DNA of 64,000 nt, from contig CAWDMN010000051.1 of NCBI GenBank assembly GCA_963803155.1, positions 68,776 to 132,775 of the forward strand, written 5' to 3'. The number at the start of each line of letters is the position of its first letter. Position 1 is the first letter of the stretch. Shown piece by piece: positions 61,672 through 64,000 of the stretch. The notes below the pieces were generated by a model. The model was not told the origin of the DNA. It searched no databases and saw nothing but the letters and a program-made list of their open reading frames with translations. A program made the translations under genes and the position numbers. The stretch is from CAWDMN01 sp963803155. Lineage in GTDB: Bacteria > Acidobacteriota > Terriglobia > Versatilivoradales > Versatilivoraceae.

Positions 61672-64000
61672 CTAGAAACTGATCCTGGCTCCGAGTTGGA
61701 TGGTGCGAGCGCTGCAATCCGATTGAGGACATTTGCCAAACACTCGGCCAAACCGTGTGGGATCGCCGATGTCGGTTTCCGGATCTTGCCAGAAGGTGCG
61801 ATTGAAGAGGTTTTGGATGTCGGCGCGGATCTCGAAGTAAGCTCCTTCGCGGAACCCCAGCGGAGTCCTCTTCATGATCGACATATCTTCATTGCTTTTG
61901 CTCCAACCTCTCAAATTGGGAAGAAAACGAGTTCCATTCCCCAGGCGCAAAGCCACGTTGTTGGCCGTGACAGGCACATTACCGAAGGCACTTGGATTCA
62001 AATAAGGCACTCCCGCTGACTCGTCAACCAGGGTGGGCTTTCCCGCGATAACTTGCTGGTTCCGTGGCAACAGCACATCGCTGTAGAAGCCTGGATTGAA
62101 GAGCGCATCGGTGGTAGGCCCGGAGGAAGACCAAATCCCCAGTGGATCGCCGGAACGGTACCGCTGGATGGCGCTCATCGTCCAGCCTCCCAGGACCGCA
62201 CCTCTCCATCCGGAGCTCGCCCATTTCCGATTCTTTCCAAAAGGCAGATCATAAATCCAGGTGATCTTAAGGTCTTGGGGAATATTGAGGAAGGAAACTG
62301 CATAATCTGCCTTGCGGTTGTAAATGCTCTGGCCGTAACCACCGTAGCCATAACCAAACGCCTCATCGGAGGTGCCCAGGGTTTTGGAAAAGGTATAGGC
62401 AACCAGGAAACTCAACCCCTTGCTGCTATGTTTGGTGGCCGTAATTTGCAGAGCATTGTAATTAGACCAGCCTGCATTGGTTCGGTGGGAATATACTCCC
62501 AGGTATTGTGGATAAGGCAGCAAGGATTGGGCCACGGTCCCACTGAAGCTCCGATAGGGTTTCTGAAATTCCGGATGCTGCTCAATATCTTCGATCAAGG
62601 TATCGCCCAACGAGAGATATTTCGGATCCACTTGGGAGAGGCTAAGGTGGTAAGGATCATTCAAGCGGGTCCCGTGATTGCCAACATAGTTGACTTCCAG
62701 TTTGGTGCGCCCCGGCAATTCATACTGAACCCCGAAGTTCCAGTTGGAAACCAAGGGGTACTTCTTTATCTCAGGGGGGTAGTAAGAAATGGCGCCCCCA
62801 TTCAACTGGGCCGGATCGTAATTAGGCAGTGATGCGGAGTACTTGGGGTAGGGATCATCCCACCAATAGGCAGGATCCCTGCCGCTGGGTGGGTTGGTCC
62901 TCATGGCGATATCGTTTACCCCATTGTAGCCATCCCACCAACTGCAACACCAGCCATCGGAGATTGGGGGAGCATAGTTGGTCCCGAAGCCGCCGCGCAC
63001 GACCAGCTTGTTGGTTACAGCATAAGCCAATCCGATCCGTGGGCTGAACTCCCCATAGTAAATATCGGTCCAACGGTTCTTTCCATTGCATAGGGGACAA
63101 ATCCCCAAGAACGTCAAAGCCCCGGGATACCCGTCTGCTCCGGGATTAGGCAACTTGGGATCCAGCCCGGACATGATATTATTGGGGCTGCTAAAACTCG
63201 TAGGGATATCCCAGCGAACACCCAGGTTGAGAGTCAGTTTGGGCGCAACTTTCCAATCGTCCTGTGCATAAAAAGCTGTGACGCGGGAACGGACCCCCAT
63301 GGTGACACCATTGATGAGAACAGAGGTGTTCCTCACCGCCCCGAGGATAAAACTGGCAAAAGCAAAACCGGTCTGCTGCGCGAACGGTTGGTCCGCAATA
63401 CTCTGCAACGCAGTCTGATCGCTGTCGAAGTTGTATGTTCCAGGAGTATCCTTCGAACTGGTATTATCGTAATAGCGCCGGTGTTCTCCTCCAATGTGGA
63501 AACTGTGATTACCCCAGATCCAGGTAAAATCGTCGGAGACAATGTTGCTGCCATTCGGGGCAAACCAGCTGTTCTCATTCCCCCATTGTCGATACGATCC
63601 ACTCAGAGCCACGTCGGGACCACCAAACGTAATGGCTGGAAATGTGGCGCCGCCCACGTTCTGCATACCCAGTTCAGCAGCCCAATTCTTGACTTGATAT
63701 GTGCTCGACACAATTTTGTTGGTGAAACGATTGTAACCGTAGGCAAAGTGGTTCAGCTTGCTGGGGCTGATCGTCCAATCCTCGGCAAAACGGACCATCC
63801 AGCCGGGAGTTGCTTGTGTCTCGTCTCCAGCTGCGGGAACGTTTGGAAGAGGGCCGGCAAGATGGTACCCCCCATTATAGCGATAGCGATACCTGTCGTT
63901 GGAAATGACAGCCATCGACACCTTGTGCTTGTCATTCATCAGATGATCGAGTTTCACGCTCCAATTATTAATATTCAAAACCGGACAACAAGCTCCCACT
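61672..64000 (-). CDS. TonB-dependent receptor, Oar-like, second paralogue (N-terminus beyond window)
   Basis: The C-terminal ~776 residues of a paralogue of the first receptor; the frame runs on past position 64000. The barrel sequence tracks the first receptor closely (about 80-85% identical by eye), including HSSKGLSFLVAYTFSKTLGTSD, the CPLCNGK pair and the final LGARISF. The N-terminal signal, CarboxypepD_reg and plug domains must lie outside. Substitutions cluster in loops (for example around residue positions with IAMRTNPPSGRDPAY), so the two may bind related but different ligands. The Val-Gly at the window edge is not a start; the first receptor has the same residues mid-protein. Confidence 0.9.
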   Translation of the reverse strand, partial: VGACCPVLNINNWSVKLDHLMNDKHKVSMAVISNDRYRYRYNGGYHLAGPLPNVPAAGDETQATPGWMVRFAEDWTISPSKLNHFAYGYNRFTNKIVSSTYQVKNWAAELGMQNVGGATFPAITFGGPDVALSGSYRQWGNENSWFAPNGSNIVSDDFTWIWGNHSFHIGGEHRRYYDNTSSKDTPGTYNFDSDQTALQSIADQPFAQQTGFAFASFILGAVRNTSVLINGVTMGVRSRVTAFYAQDDWKVAPKLTLNLGVRWDIPTSFSSPNNIMSGLDPKLPNPGADGYPGALTFLGICPLCNGKNRWTDIYYGEFSPRIGLAYAVTNKLVVRGGFGTNYAPPISDGWCCSWWDGYNGVNDIAMRTNPPSGRDPAYWWDDPYPKYSASLPNYDPAQLNGGAISYYPPEIKKYPLVSNWNFGVQYELPGRTKLEVNYVGNHGTRLNDPYHLSLSQVDPKYLSLGDTLIEDIEQHPEFQKPYRSFSGTVAQSLLPYPQYLGVYSHRTNAGWSNYNALQITATKHSSKGLSFLVAYTFSKTLGTSDEAFGYGYGGYGQSIYNRKADYAVSFLNIPQDLKITWIYDLPFGKNRKWASSGWRGAVLGGWTMSAIQRYRSGDPLGIWSSSGPTTDALFNPGFYSDVLLPRNQQVIAGKPTLVDESAGVPYLNPSAFGNVPVTANNVALRLGNGTRFLPNLRGWSKSNEDMSIMKRTPLGFREGAYFEIRADIQNLFNRTFWQDPETDIGDPTRFGRVFGKCPQSDCSARTIQLGARISF

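Noticed and set aside
1..64000. tRNA genes, CRISPR arrays, prophage or plasmid origin
   Set aside because: No T-loop-like GGTTCGAATC with acceptor pairing, no regularly spaced repeats, and no phage or replication genes were seen.

Overview
The window looks like a chromosomal segment of an acidobacterium (phylum Acidobacteriota), probably an uncultured one. This is an inference from gene families, not from a marker-gene tree. The pointers are a VWFA-related secreted protein, two very large Oar-like TonB-dependent receptors with a carboxypeptidase-regulatory N-terminus, an ECF sigma factor next to a Ser/Thr kinase with a TolB/WD40-like C-terminal propeller, and a small secreted protein of a type common in that phylum. 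The futalosine menaquinone gene mqnC fits but is not specific. Base composition is near 50% GC with no abrupt shift.

0-9.2 kb: a minus-strand operon runs mqnC, ttcA, a secreted peroxiredoxin, an aminotransferase and a PHP-domain protein cut by the window edge. The peroxiredoxin has an in-frame TGA exactly where the peroxidatic cysteine should be, followed by a SECIS-like hairpin, so I read it as a selenoprotein. Then come an SDR reductase, two tandem MacB/FtsX-type permeases without an ATPase partner, and a lone ClpB-D2-like AAA+ ATPase.

9.2-31 kb: mostly housekeeping and signalling genes: a tiny c-type cytochrome, dtd, a VWFA protein, a helix-hairpin-helix protein, gltA with a strong terminator, an acyl-CoA synthetase, a Mut7-C RNase fused to a ubiquitin-like domain and an HDOD protein. 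An intact IS701-family insertion sequence (perfect 16-bp ends, CTAG target duplication) lies beside rnpB, followed by lipA. A minus-strand run holds a degenerate M61-like secreted protein, a GAF-GAF histidine kinase, a small winged-helix-like protein and RlpA. A large unrecognised secreted protein and a Tat-exported aldo/keto reductase follow.

31-40 kb: class II (B12-dependent) ribonucleotide reductase preceded by two NrdR-like boxes 31 bp apart, a methyltransferase, several hypothetical exported proteins, a DUF885 lipoprotein and a phosphoribosyltransferase.

40.9-49.7 kb: a complete arginine operon argR-C-B-D-F-G-H-J behind one strong promoter overlapped by an ARG-box-like palindrome. ArgJ recycles the acetyl group, so no argA or argE is needed for the cycle. 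A CPBP membrane protease follows.

50-64 kb: an accessory-looking region. Two paralogous TonB-dependent receptors (the second cut by the window end) flank an ECF sigma factor, a Ser/Thr kinase and a small secreted protein. The receptors share 273 bp of downstream sequence, so the duplication covered more than the coding region. Short GCC-TGAA-GGC palindromes are scattered around them. No tRNA, CRISPR array or prophage was seen.
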